Shown in pieces: positions 46,101 to 57,229 of a stretch of 64,000 nt of DNA; position 1 is the first letter of the stretch, and each line of letters starts with the position of its first letter. The notes beneath the pieces are model-generated. The model was not told where the DNA came from. It did not search any database and worked only from the letters and a program-made list of their open reading frames with translations. A program made the translations under genes and the position numbers. The stretch is from Whalleya microplaca (lineage: Eukaryota > Ascomycota > Sordariomycetes > Xylariales > Xylariaceae): contig MU385714.1 of the NCBI GenBank assembly GCA_022497155.1, positions 496,001 through 560,000 on the forward strand, written 5' to 3'.

Positions 46101-47033
46101 GGATTGCGGAGATTATGGACGTAGGTATTGAGCCGGTCAGGTAACGAGAAGGAAAAAGAGACCCTATTTTTGCTGCACTTCACCTCTGGCCTTGACCGCT
46201 TTTATTATTGTCAGATATGCGGTATTGTGCCTTGATGACACAACCTTGCGTCACTAGACGACCTGTCAGAGCACATCGCCAACATTTCCATGGGTGAACA
46301 GATATCCCACTAGGAGAATCCCAACTTCGCCTATGCTGATCTCATTTTGTCGTTCTCTGTCTCCTCTATCTAGCAATCTCAGCATACGGGCCTGTACGCG
46401 TCATAACAGACGCCGACTTCCATAACGTGGAAAGGTTGCAGAGGGCCTGCAGAGCCTGCAGAGCGTACCTAGCAACCTAGCAACCTGCCTGCAACCTGCC
46501 TGCAAGCTACCTAGAACCTTTCTAGAGTTGACAAATCTGCTGTGGCAGTTTGATTCAGCTGGGGAGCTAAAATAATAAGTGGGTGTCACCGTCGCAGATA
46601 GGATTCTGTTCTTTTCCAGGGTTACCATGACCAGATCCAAGGCATTGACAGGTCCGCTGAGTGGGAGAGTGGAAGAAATGGCCCGCTCGCTCGGGTGGGG
46701 GAAAGCAGGCCATTTACTCTGTTTGCCTTGATTGGATCGAGGAGGGAGAAGGTCTGCAATAGGTCTGCAATAATCAACGTGGACAGACAGCCACCTGCCC
46801 CAATGGGGGGACATTCTGGGTCAAAACAAGGAGTCCTGCTTGGATTTTAGTGTGCCTACTGATGCAAGTTATGGCTCACACCTCCAGTCTCTTTTTCGCA
46901 TCCAGCGCTCTATTTCTTTTTCAGTTTATCTATCAGTTGATACAATTATTAGTCGAGGAACGGAGCTGAACTGAACTGAACTGAGTTGACCTGGGTAAAA
47001 TGCGCTTGCAGTTGTGCACCTAATTATTTTTTT

Positions 47034-47067
<34 letters not shown>

Positions 47068-47595
47068 ACTAAATCTTTTTCTTTTCATTCTTTCGGCATA
47101 CCCTTTGAGCTAGTGAATTTTATTAGTGCTACATACATACCTACCTAGACAGACATCCATACCAAGATTCCCAATAGCGGCATCGGGTTCGGGTGTATGT
47201 ACATTACATGTAAGTCGCCAAAGGGGCCGTATCAGCAGGCGCTAAAGGGCACTGTCTGACGTAGGCCAGTCGAACACTGACCACCGACTACCGACCAGCA
47301 ACCACGAGAGCCTTGCAACGAGCGACGCAACACAATGCCATTCGTTTCCTAGCCGGAAAAAAAAGTAGAATCACACCCTTATTCCTCCATTTCACAGCCA
47401 CAACGACACTCCCAGCACACACATATCGCAGGACCACCATATCCCGCCGCTGGCAACCCTCTCTTGAACTATTTTGTAGCATAGCAACCAAAGAAAAAAA
47501 AAGGGACGTCTTGCCAGTTGCAACGGATGCCGAAACTAAGAGCCCGTAATAAAACCGGTCCCCGACACTGCTGATGGGGGCGGCGTGAATGAGGA
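43186..47595. other. 4.4-kb gene-free region upstream of the hybrid histidine kinase
   Basis: No frame resembles a known protein. A minus-strand frame at 43521-43309 and a plus-strand frame at 43354-43665 are open but unsupported. The last kilobase is probably the kinase promoter and long 5' UTR, with a T12-(CT)14 tract and CTGAACTGAA-type repeats near 46965-46985. No tRNA-like structure was found. Confidence 0.4.
47027..47066. repeat. T12-(CT)14 microsatellite
   Basis: Twelve T followed by fourteen perfect CT dinucleotides, about 530 bp upstream of the kinase start. Pyrimidine tracts of this kind are common in fungal promoters and 5' UTRs. Confidence 0.9.
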
Positions 47596-50500
47596 ATGCC
47601 AACCCCTAATCCTCCCCCAAACCTGGACGAGCCACGCAATTCCGTTTCCAACCTTTTGCCGCAATCTGCCTCCCACGGCCATGACACAACGCCCTGCCCA
47701 CGATTGACCACCGAGACACCACGCACACCACCGCAGGCCGATCCTGCAGAGCTCTACTTACCCGCAGCTGACTTTTTTGACCTCATGCGAAACCTGCAGG
47801 CCGACTCGCTAACACCGATAAATCCCGATGTGTCTTGCTTGAAAGTGGCACCCACAGGTGCGGATAGCCTCATTAATCTACGCGGTGGCGGCCTAGATGC
47901 GGGCGATGCGGGAACCCCCCCTTCCGCTGCACAGTTGCCCAAGGATGAATCACGGCAGGAGTCACGGCAGGATCCAACTGGAGTTGCTTCGGGCGCAAGG
48001 CGCAAAGATAAGGGGGTGAGCATCGCGGAGACCCCGCCAGAAATCATAGAAAACAAGCTGTCCATCATCGAGTACCGAGCCCGGCTTGCGAAGGAAATGG
48101 AGCGCCGGGAGCAAGCAGTGCGAAGTCCACCGTCGCCGTCAGCAAATGCTACCGACAAGATGCGCGTGTCACCCATTCAGGAAGAGGCCTCGGTTTCTGC
48201 CTCGCCCTCGTCAGGTTCGGACTTGCTAACCGCGTCGACCGAATCCAACAAGACAGTTCGCGGCGGCATGACGCCGGGATTTACTGCCAGGACGCCGTCG
48301 TATCCCTTCCCACGCATGGGCACACCCAACTTCAACTCTGGATACTTACAAAATGTCTTTGGCCAGCAGTCCCAGAGCGGGGTCTTCAGCTCGGCTGGCA
48401 CGCAGTTCGGAAGCTACGTGCTGCATGATCAGATAAGATCGGATACATCCTCTCCAGCGTCAGCCATGACGTTCCTGCCCACCGGTGTCACCAAGTTCCC
48501 CGAGAACTTCGATTTTCCTACGCCTAATCTCTATGACCTTAGCCTGATGCTCTCGGCCGAGCCCGGCCTGGATGCATGGTGGGACGCCGTCGTCCAGATC
48601 ATGACAAGTTGCTACAAGGCAGAGCGGGTGACGCTCTCCGTGCCGGCCGATCCTACCGACACCGACAACGTGCCATGGGGCCAGAAGGCGACCTATAACG
48701 CCCAGGAGGAAGACGACTTGAGCATGGGCTATATGGCAAGAGGAACCAGTCTTATCGCAGGAAGTGCCGACGAGCAATCTGAGCTTTCGTCCAATGTTGA
48801 TGGGTTCCAAAAGGCCGACTGGCCTCTACGACCGGCGATCCTGAGTCGCCATTCCTTTACCACCTACGAAGACAAGAAGGAATCGCGAAAAGCACACATG
48901 GGTGAGGCAGGTAGTCCTGGGTTCCAGCGGCCAGGCCTCATCTCGAGAAGCAAAAGCTACTATCCTGGTGCGGATAGACTTGGCCCGACTACCCCTTCCC
49001 CTACCCCTCACCCAACTTTGAATAGAAAGGCCCTCGAGGAGCATGATGCTGTAGAGGAGCAGCAATCCATTCCGACCTGGGAGGCGACGCTCGAATCGAA
49101 TAGAGAAGTCAGAGGCCGTGTCCTCCCACTTCTACAAGGCCTCGACCTCGAAGCAGACCCCCTCATTGACCACAACGGCATCACCCGCGTCGTAGAGCGA
49201 GGCAAAGTCATTGCATTGACTCGCACTTACCCTTATCTGGATCTAGCGGCCGAAGAGAAACAACAGAAATCCAAAGGCTCCAGGCCTACCTCATCCGAAG
49301 AGCAAAAAAGGCTGGCAAGGAAGCTCGCTAGGACCGAGTCTGGGACAAAGCTGTCCTCGTTGCTAGCAAATGCAAGCGCACCTCATTCTGCTGCCAGCCG
49401 ACACAGGAGAAAAGTCTCAACAGACAAGAAGATTCCGAGCCTCTTCTCGGTCATAGACGATGCTCCGCCGCGACCTCCGACTCCCAAGTACGAGGAATAC
49501 GAGCAGGCACCGCCCTCTCCATGGTCTCAGTCCCCAGCGCCGTCGCCGGCTATCCGAGCCGACCCGGCAGAGAATCCCTTCTTTACAGATGCTATGGTTG
49601 ACGAAGAGTCTTTCAACCCAAGCCCGACCCCACAAGATTATACCTCGACACGAGCCCCTGAAACTATTGGAGTTGACAACTCTTGGACAGTTCTCCATGT
49701 TCCCCTCCACCATATTCTTCTTTCGAAATCGACTCAAAGATTCAAATTAGATCCATCTGTCCTGGATCAAAAAGCCACACAGCATGATAGATTGGAGTCG
49801 GGCTCAGCTCAGCCTGGCCTGATGTCTGAACGCCCGCCTTCTGCGGACTCGTTCAAGAGGGACCAACAGCCACCTATCGCCATCTTATCGATGCTGACTC
49901 CTGTCATACCGTATCCTTCAAACCTACGCCACTCCCTCGAACACTTGGCACCTCATTTAGCAACGTCCTTCTCCCTTTGCCGGCACTATTCAAATCTCGA
50001 AACCGAAGTCGCCGGACTTCATCGAAAACGGCCGTCGACCGGTGGCTTCGGCGCCGTCGGACCTGACGGGCCAATGGCAGATCAGGCTACGCTCCCTCAT
50101 TTTACCTATGCGCAGTCCGAGGACGTCTCCCAACGTTCTTTCACTGGAAGTATCACCAGCCCCAGCGAATACTCCGGCCCGTCCCGAAGCATAACTGCTT
50201 CTCCCAGCGGAACTCCTCTCTGGGACCCTAGCTCATTTGGGTTAATTGTGGAAAAGCGCGCGGCTGGAACCAGTCCTGGCCAGACGGGTGGTGACAACTA
50301 CTTCGGCCCGATACCGCGAGCTGGAGGCGCGCCCGCAGAGGCAACCACCCCAGGGGCGTTAAGTCAGCGCTCTCATGGTGGGACCAAGGAAGGCAGCCCT
50401 GGAACTAGTAAGCAAAAAATACGACGATCAGGCAGTCTCAGACAACATCAACAAGACCAAGGCACGGTCGTGGAAGAGGTTGCAGACTCGGAGACCATTG

Positions 50501-53500
50501 CTAACAATGCCAATACCTCCGAAGAGGCAGTCGTCCAGCAGGCGCCCAAACAGAGACCCGCGTCGAAGGATTCGACAGAGAGAAGGGGTAGCTTGGAAAA
50601 CCAGCAGCACCAGCAGGATGTCGATGACAACCGGAAGCAGGCCCCCAGCCAGGATGTCTCCGGACCAGGTGGACATAAACATACCATGTTACATTCGTAT
50701 GGTGGTGACTTCTCAGCAACTTTCCAATCCTTGCCGCCCAGCACCTCTCTATTTACGAAGCCCACGTCGCATACCACGACACAAGCCCGGCCTGGGTCTG
50801 CGTCCGCAGCACAGGTGAGTATGCTGCCGCCTTCGGATCGGCTGAAGGGGCTCATGCTTGACTTGTTGCCGGTGCATGTGTTTGTGGCGCTGCCGGTCAG
50901 CGGAGAAATCGTATGGGTCAACAGCAGATACTTAACATATCGGGGCCAGACCCTTACTGACCTGATCGCGGATCCTTGGGGTAGCCTTCACCCTGAGGAC
51001 CGTGACGATTATCTGTGTGCCTGGACTCATTCTCTTCGGTCGGGTGATCAATTTGCTCATACCGTTCGCCTTCGTCGCTTCGATGGTGCTTACCGATGGC
51101 ACCAGGCCCGTGCGGTGGCCTCAAAAGACAAACGAGGTGTCATAGTACAGTTCATCGGCTCCTATATGGATATCCATGACCAGAAGATTGCAGAGCATAT
51201 GGCTCTCCGCCAACAAGAGATCGAGGTGTCGGAAGCTAAACATCGTCTTCTGGCCAACCTGATCCCTCAAATCATCTTCACTGCGACCGAGGATGATGGA
51301 ATCACTTTCGCAAACGAGCAATGGCTTTCTTACACCGGCCAGCCTGACGATCAAGGTCCTTTAGGACAGGGGTTTATGGACTTTGTACATCCGGAGGACC
51401 TGGCTAAGTGTCGGCTACCGATGAATCGATCATCAGTAACCTTTTCAAGTAAGAACAGTGAGGTTAACACGCCCTCGGAAAACTCCTCCGCCACTACGAT
51501 AAGGCAGAGGTCACTACCCTCGGACTCCCGCAATGGATCCTCTGGAGGACTGTCCCGCAACACGAGTTCTGACAGTAATTCGGTCAACCATTTCCTCGGT
51601 ACGGATATCATCGAACTAGCCAAAAAGGGCATCGTCAAAGTCGCGACTGACAGCAACGGCCGGCTTTCCTATACAACGGAGTTACGGCTCAGATCGAAGA
51701 CTGGCGAATATCGATGGCACCTAATTAGGTGCGTGGAGATTGACGGCGCAGGTTTTGGCAGTGGCGCCAGCTCCTACTTTGGCTCTGCGACCGATATCAA
51801 CGATCATAAGCTGCTGGAGGCGAAACTCAAAGAGGCGATGGAATCCAAGAGTAGGTTCCTGAGCAACATGTCTCACGAGATTCGTACTCCTTTGATCGGC
51901 ATATCCGGAATGGTGAGCTTCTTGCAGGATACGACGCTCAACGAAGAGCAGAGAGACTACACAAACACAATCCAGACTAGTGCCAACAGTCTCCTCATGA
52001 TCATCAACGACATCTTAGATCTGTCAAAAGTTGATGCTGGTATGATGAAGCTAAACTTCGAGTGGTTCCATACCAGGTCGCTCATCGAGGACGTTAATGA
52101 ACTAGTTTCGACAATGGCCATCGCCAAAAGACTCGAGCTTAACTACGTCGTGGAAGAGAACGTACCCTCTTGGGTCAAAGGTGACAAGGTGCGAATTCGC
52201 CAAGTGCTCCTGAACGTCATCGGGAACGCCATCAAGTTTACTGCCGAAGGAGAGGTCTTCAGCCGGTGCAGAGTTTACTCGAGCAAAACCATGGAACTTA
52301 GCGCAAATCAAATCATGCTCGAATGGTCGATCGTAGACACCGGCAGGGGCTTTTCTAAAGAAGAAGCCGAACTAATTTTCAAGCCTTTCAGTCAGATCGA
52401 CGGTAGTAGCACGCGACAGCATGGTGGCAGTGGTCTAGGCCTTGTAATATCAAGGCAACTTGTGGAGCTCCACGGCGGAAGGATGGAGGGAAGTGCCGTG
52501 CCCGGTAAAGGTTCAACATTCACGTTCACGGCTCGGTTTGGGTTACCAAGCACTGAGGATCATCCCAACATAACGCATACGCCGCCAATGAACGCATCCA
52601 TGCGAACTCCGCTGGAGGAGAAGGCTACGCAGGCTATCAGACCATTCCTTCTACAGAAACCACTGGAGCCGGCGCCGACTGCTAGTCCCAGCTCAGATGC
52701 CGATGTTCTTTCGCCCGCCCTCACATCATCTGCCGGCTCCGATCCGTCCGTACGCTCCTCGCGGAGTCAATACACTGCAAGATCTTCGGTTTCGTCTGTG
52801 AACGTCGGTCTTACACACTTCAGCGAGGCCGCGAAGGCAAGCGGGCAAGATCTCTCACAGCTGAAGCTTGAGATGCCTTCCGGGAAGATGTCTCCCCACA
52901 TGACGCCCACACCGGACGGCTCGAAGTTTAGCACAGGCTTAGAACCGTTCCGCCCGCCGATATATTCTATTCTTATAATCTGCCCCCAGTTACACAGCAG
53001 AGAGGCTACCACAAAGCATATTGAAATGACATTACCGAAGGACGTGCCACATCAGATAACTGCATTGGCCAGTGCGTCGGAAGCTGAGAATCTGATTGGG
53101 GGAGATGAGTCTGTGACGTTCACTCATATTGTTCTCAACCTGGCCTCTGCGGAAGAGATCATGGGCGTCATCGACAAGATAATCGCGAATTCTGGAGGTA
53201 GACCGTCGATTCTGGTCTTGTCAGATTCACAACAAAGGCAAGCTGTTCTCAAGCTAGCTTCCGACGCCGAGCACCAGCAACTCCTGACGGAAAAACGAAT
53301 CATATTTGTGTATAAGCCTGTGAAACCGTCTCGGTTCGCGGTCATATTCGACCCAGCAAGGGAGCGCGATCTGAGTGTCGATTTGAACCGTTCCAACGCC
53401 GCGCAGATGGTCGAAAGCCAAAAACAGAACTACCTGGATGTAGAGAAACGAATCGGGAACAAGGGCTACAGGGTCCTCCTCGTCGAAGACAACCCGGTCA

Positions 53501-53897
53501 ACCAGAAGGTCTTGGTCCGATACTTGAAGAAGGTCGGAATCGATGCAGAGATCGCCGCAGACGGTGTAGAGTGTACGGAGAAGGTGTTCTCAAAGCCTCC
53601 GTACCATTACTCTTTGATACTCGTAAGCCAACCCACGAATTCATTGTGAATACTTGACAATTGACTAACCTATGACAGTGCGACCTGCATATGCCTCGCA
53701 AGGACGGTTACCAAGCTTGCCGAGACATTCGACAATGGGAGAAGCAGGGCAATTACCGGCAGCTGCCCATAATAGCCCTGTCGGCCAACGTCATGTCGGA
53801 CGTTCAAGAGAAATGCGTAGCGGCAGGTTTCAGCGACTACGTCACGAAGCCCGTGGACTTCGTCGATCTGAGCACCGCGATGTCCAGGTTCTTCTGA
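47596..53897 (+). CDS. Hybrid histidine kinase with GAF-like, two PAS, HisKA, HATPase and REC domains
   Basis: Exons 47596-53622 and 53679-53897 give 2081 residues. Residues 1-290 are disordered. A GAF-like part begins at FDFPTPNLYDLSLML and is interrupted by several hundred low-complexity residues before HVPLHHILLSKSTQRF and PPIAILSMLTPVIPYP. PAS 1 (about 1085-1195) shows VHVFVALPVSGEIVWVNSRY and SLHPEDRDDY. PAS 2 (about 1215-1410) has FVHPEDLAKC and a Ser-rich insert of about 90 residues. The H-box NMSHEIRTPLIG puts the phospho-accepting His at about 1427. The HATPase domain has NVIGNAIKFT, DTGRGF and GGSGLGL. The REC domain (about 1958-2081) has LLVEDN, acceptor Asp about 2011 in CDLHMPRKDG, LSANVM and the Lys of VTKPVD. 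All phosphorelay residues are present, so it should autophosphorylate and pass phosphate to an HPt protein. No membrane segment is seen, so it is likely cytosolic. The signal is unknown. Confidence 0.93.
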
Positions 53898-54842
53898 TTT
53901 ACACCGCCGCGACCGGTTGGTCGAATTACAATCGCTTGTGACAAACGAGTCATCGAAAAGCATCTGCATTGGCGTTCTTGGGAGAGAGAAAAGGTAGCAC
54001 CCCCCACATACCCCGAATGCATCGTTTCATCATCATCAGCAGCCAAGGCAAGGGCTGAAGAGGCCAGTATTGTATTTTCTATTGAATAGCGCATGTACCA
54101 ATAAGACACGGCAAGGAGACGCTGCAAAGGGTTATAAAGGATACGAAGGAATCGAGGGATCTACGGACTCTACTAAGGGGGGGAAATAGATGTACAAACG
54201 CAAAGGGTCGACCACGACCATGCCCCGTACATCATCACGGCCTTGTAAGCCACACACACGGTTTGGGTTGATTATAAAAAACCCTTCAAGGAAAGACACG
54301 CTCGATGCAATTGGCGGCTCGCGGGAGTCCCCCACCCTGCCCTAGGTGCGAATCGGATACAGGAGTCCGGTGTTTGCATCTGTCTTTATCGAAAGCTTCA
54401 TTTGAGCGATAGCACTTGATTCCAATATGGGCATAATCAATCAAATATAGTTTTCTACACACAGCCTTTTTTCATCCCAATTGTTGTAATACCTTGTAGT
54501 TATAATTTAGAATCTGAATTTCTTGGGAGGGATAGGCCGTCAGGCGGCTAATCGGTTCAGAAGCGATACCTCGGTGGTGCTGGATGAGCAGCATCAACAT
54601 ATAAACAACATGACCCCTTAAATCAACCATATTAAGCTCGAGGACTACTGTTACTTTTCACGAATCGGCTTGAGATATGTCTTATGAGTCTTTGATTTTA
54701 GATATGACGAATCGTGCTTTAATTATGGTATACAGTATCAGCAGACCCGTCCAGTTATTAACCCATGTACGCTCACTCGTACGTATAGGTCCTAGCATTA
54801 CAACTCGCTTCGTACATACGACGTAATTAGTAAATATCCGCG
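53898..54842. other. Intergenic between convergent kinase and PRKRIP1-like genes
   Basis: About 0.95 kb, AT-rich toward the right; two 3' UTRs, no gene. Confidence 0.5.
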
Positions 54843-55517
54843 TCAATCCTCCTCGATTACGATGCCCTTGGGCTCTTCTACGGCGCTTGTATTTTGCGCA
54901 GGAGCCTCACCGTCCGTGGTGTCCATTTTTTCATCATCTCTCCTTGCGTCCGGCCTCGCTTGAATCTTACTCGACGCCGCCGCCGGCGCCCCCGCAGCAG
55001 ACTGTTTACTCGGCGCAGCACCACCACCACCACCACCACCACCACCACCACCACCATTCCCATTCCCACTCCCCCCCTTAACTCCCGCCTTCGCCTTCGC
55101 CTTCCTCGCCTTCATCTTCTCGCGCTTCTCGCGGTTCCGGCGCGTCTTCTCATCATCCCTCCTCTCCCTCTCCTCCCGCGCCCGCTCGAACTCCTCTGCC
55201 GCGCGCTCTCGCGCGACCTCCTCGTCCATCTGGCGCAGGCGCTCGTACTCGCGGCGGCGGGAGGCCTTGTAGACGTGGAACTCCCCCGACCCGGCCCCGG
55301 CGCTCGACCCCTGCACGTTGGTCACGATCTCGGGCGGGGGCGCGACGCCGCGCGGCCGGCCGGGTGCCGGGATGCGGATGTCCTGGTCCGGGCGCGCGAA
55401 CAGCGCGTCCACGGTCGCGGCCTGCGCCGAGAGCGGCGTCAGCGCGCGCTTCTTGGTCGGGCGGCGCGAGCGCGGGTCTGCGGAGGTCGGGATGCTTTCG
55501 GGGCCGTCGCCTGACAT
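54843..55517 (-). CDS. PRKRIP1-like (DUF1168) nuclear/spliceosomal protein
   Basis: A single exon of 224 residues. It carries the DUF1168 signature TNVQGSSAGAGSGEFHVYKA then SRRREYERL (about residues 67-95). A long charged helix rich in Glu/Arg follows (about 95-140), then a Lys/Arg-rich patch (MKARKAKAKAG) that should act as nuclear localisation signal. A run of 12 Gly is encoded by a (CCA)n tract around 55020-55053. The acidic tail ends GIVIEED. Human PRKRIP1 is a component of the catalytically active spliceosome and contacts double-stranded RNA. A similar splicing role here is inference from family. The coding sequence is very GC-rich, and both other strands' frames are open by composition only. 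The upstream promoter abuts the duplicated homopolymer-rich block at 55601-55954. Confidence 0.88.
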   Translation of the reverse strand: MSGDGPESIPTSADPRSRRPTKKRALTPLSAQAATVDALFARPDQDIRIPAPGRPRGVAPPPEIVTNVQGSSAGAGSGEFHVYKASRRREYERLRQMDEEVARERAAEEFERAREERERRDDEKTRRNREKREKMKARKAKAKAGVKGGSGNGNGGGGGGGGGGGGAAPSKQSAAGAPAAASSKIQARPDARRDDEKMDTTDGEAPAQNTSAVEEPKGIVIEED

Positions 55518-55640
55518 TTTTTGGGGTATGTGGTGTGGTGTGGTCTTCTTTATTTCTAGAAGTGCTCCTCTCCTGACCTCGCCGCCTTAGGTAGCTTGCC
55601 CTGTTTTTTTTTTTTTGGGGGGGGGGGGGGGGCGGCTTAT

Positions 55641-55775
55641 GCCTGACCCGAGGTGAAGAAGGAAACGGCGGGACGAACTTATGGGCTGTTCGTAGGTTGT
55701 CTGCCAGAATAGCGGTCCACTGACTGAGCGCTGNNNNNNNNNNGTCTCGTTGGGGGTTCTCGTAAACAAAAAACA

Positions 55776-55806
<31 letters not shown>

Positions 55807-55954
55807 ATTTGCCCGATCCCGTTTTTTTTTTTGGGGGGGGGGGGGGGGGGCCCCTGCTTCTGCCTGACCCTAGGTGAAGAAGGAATCGGCGGGACGATCT
55901 TCTGGGCTGATCGTAGGTTGTCTGCCTGCTTCGCGGTCGACTGACTGAGCGCTG
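55641..55954. repeat. Direct repeat of a 93-bp block around an assembly gap
   Basis: Copies at 55641-55733 and 55862-55954 are the same length and differ at 10 of 93 positions by my alignment. Each is preceded by a poly-T/poly-G tract (T13-G16 and T11-G18). Ten N (55734-55743) directly follow copy 1, and a run of 30 C lies at 55777-55806. Confidence 0.8.
55734..55743. other. Assembly gap (10 N)
   Basis: Ten undetermined bases at the edge of the first copy of the 93-bp repeat. The true gap size is unknown. Confidence 0.98.
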
Positions 55955-56813
55955 GTGGTTCGAGAGGGCGGAGTCGTATGTTTGGGTGGCGTGATGTGTG
56001 CGCTTATTTTTGCGATGGTGCGGGACGGCGGGCAGCCCGGGGAAAAGGAGAGTGTTGGGGGTATCGGAGGGACGCAAGAGGCTGAAATAGGTGAAGGGAA
56101 AATGGGTCAGTACATTAAAAAAGGGTATGGTAAGTGGTGAGAATGCAGCTAGGAGAGTAGCGGTTGGTGCAAGGCTGTAGAGTCCGCGATGGTAGACAGA
56201 TGCGTAAGGCTACGTAACAGCAGGCAGGGAAAGAAAAAAGGTGCTCCAATATGTATGGATTACATAGACGTAGATAGACGTAATGGTACAGATTGCTACG
56301 TCGGCAAATGCTGTGACTTTGCACCCGACTCCCCACAGTCCCCGGCGTCTTACCTAATCACTTTCTACGCACATATGTACATACATATACATATGTACAT
56401 ACATTGGTCCCTTGGACCCTTGCAGCGTCGCGCTAAGGCAATAATAAAGCCAGAGCCAAGGCCAGCCCAACGTTGGAGCCGAAATCGAGTCTAATTGGCT
56501 GGATCAGGCCACCGGGGCCAATCAGGACTCTCCATTTGGAAACGAGCGAGCGTTTTAGGCTATCGTCCCCATCCCGGCCCTGCCCTGGCCTTGCCCTGTA
56601 GCCGCCAAGCTAGGCACATGCAGCGGCTGGCAGCGCTCCAACAGCGCTGATGGAGGGGGACGGGTGGCGAAAAAAGAAGGGTTGAAACATCCCAACCAAG
56701 TCGGATCGTTCTATCGGTGCAACGTAAAACGTCTAATAATCTGCATCTGACAATCTGCCATTCTACCATCTGCATCTATCTGCATCTGAACATTTGCCTC
56801 ATACCTTATGAGT

Positions 56814-56841
56814 CAAACTTCAAACTTCAAACTTCAAACTT
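56814..56841. repeat. Microsatellite (CAAACTT)x4
   Basis: Four tandem copies of a 7-bp unit about 390 bp upstream of the Det1-like start codon. Confidence 0.85.
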
Positions 56842-57229
56842 CACCCAACAGCATTCACCATTTCCAATAGACATCATCCTATAGAATTGATTGTGCTAGT
56901 TGTACAACACAGCTGCAGTCGGCAACTTACTACCCGGGTTACTACCCAACGTCCAAAGCTAGGGAGTTGAGCTGCTTTTATCTTTTCTTTTTATAAATAA
57001 TAAGAGAAACACTTCAACTCGTTTCGGTTCAGTTCAGTCCAGTTCAGTCCAGTTCAGGCTGAGTTTGTTTCTTATATTCTCTTGAGGACCCCATAATCGA
57101 AACTCGAGAGAAGCCGGCCAGCGGAATACCCATAACCATAACCGCTCTCAGTTTCCACTTGTACATTTACGTACCTAAGCATCCGCATCTGTACATAATA
57201 GACCATTGTTACAATCCTCGAGCTCCATC

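Larger units (their letters stand above)
55518..57229. other. Intergenic between divergent PRKRIP1-like and Det1-like genes
   Basis: About 1.7 kb. It contains the homopolymer runs, N gap and duplicated block (55601-55954), a palindromic ACATATGTACATACATATAC-like stretch near 56370-56405, and a (CAAACTT)x4 microsatellite. No gene is seen. Confidence 0.5.

Noticed and set aside
54894..55514. 206-codon plus-strand open frame over the PRKRIP1-like gene
   Set aside because: It is antisense to a clear DUF1168 protein in GC-rich DNA, and its Arg/Leu/Pro-rich product has no family features.
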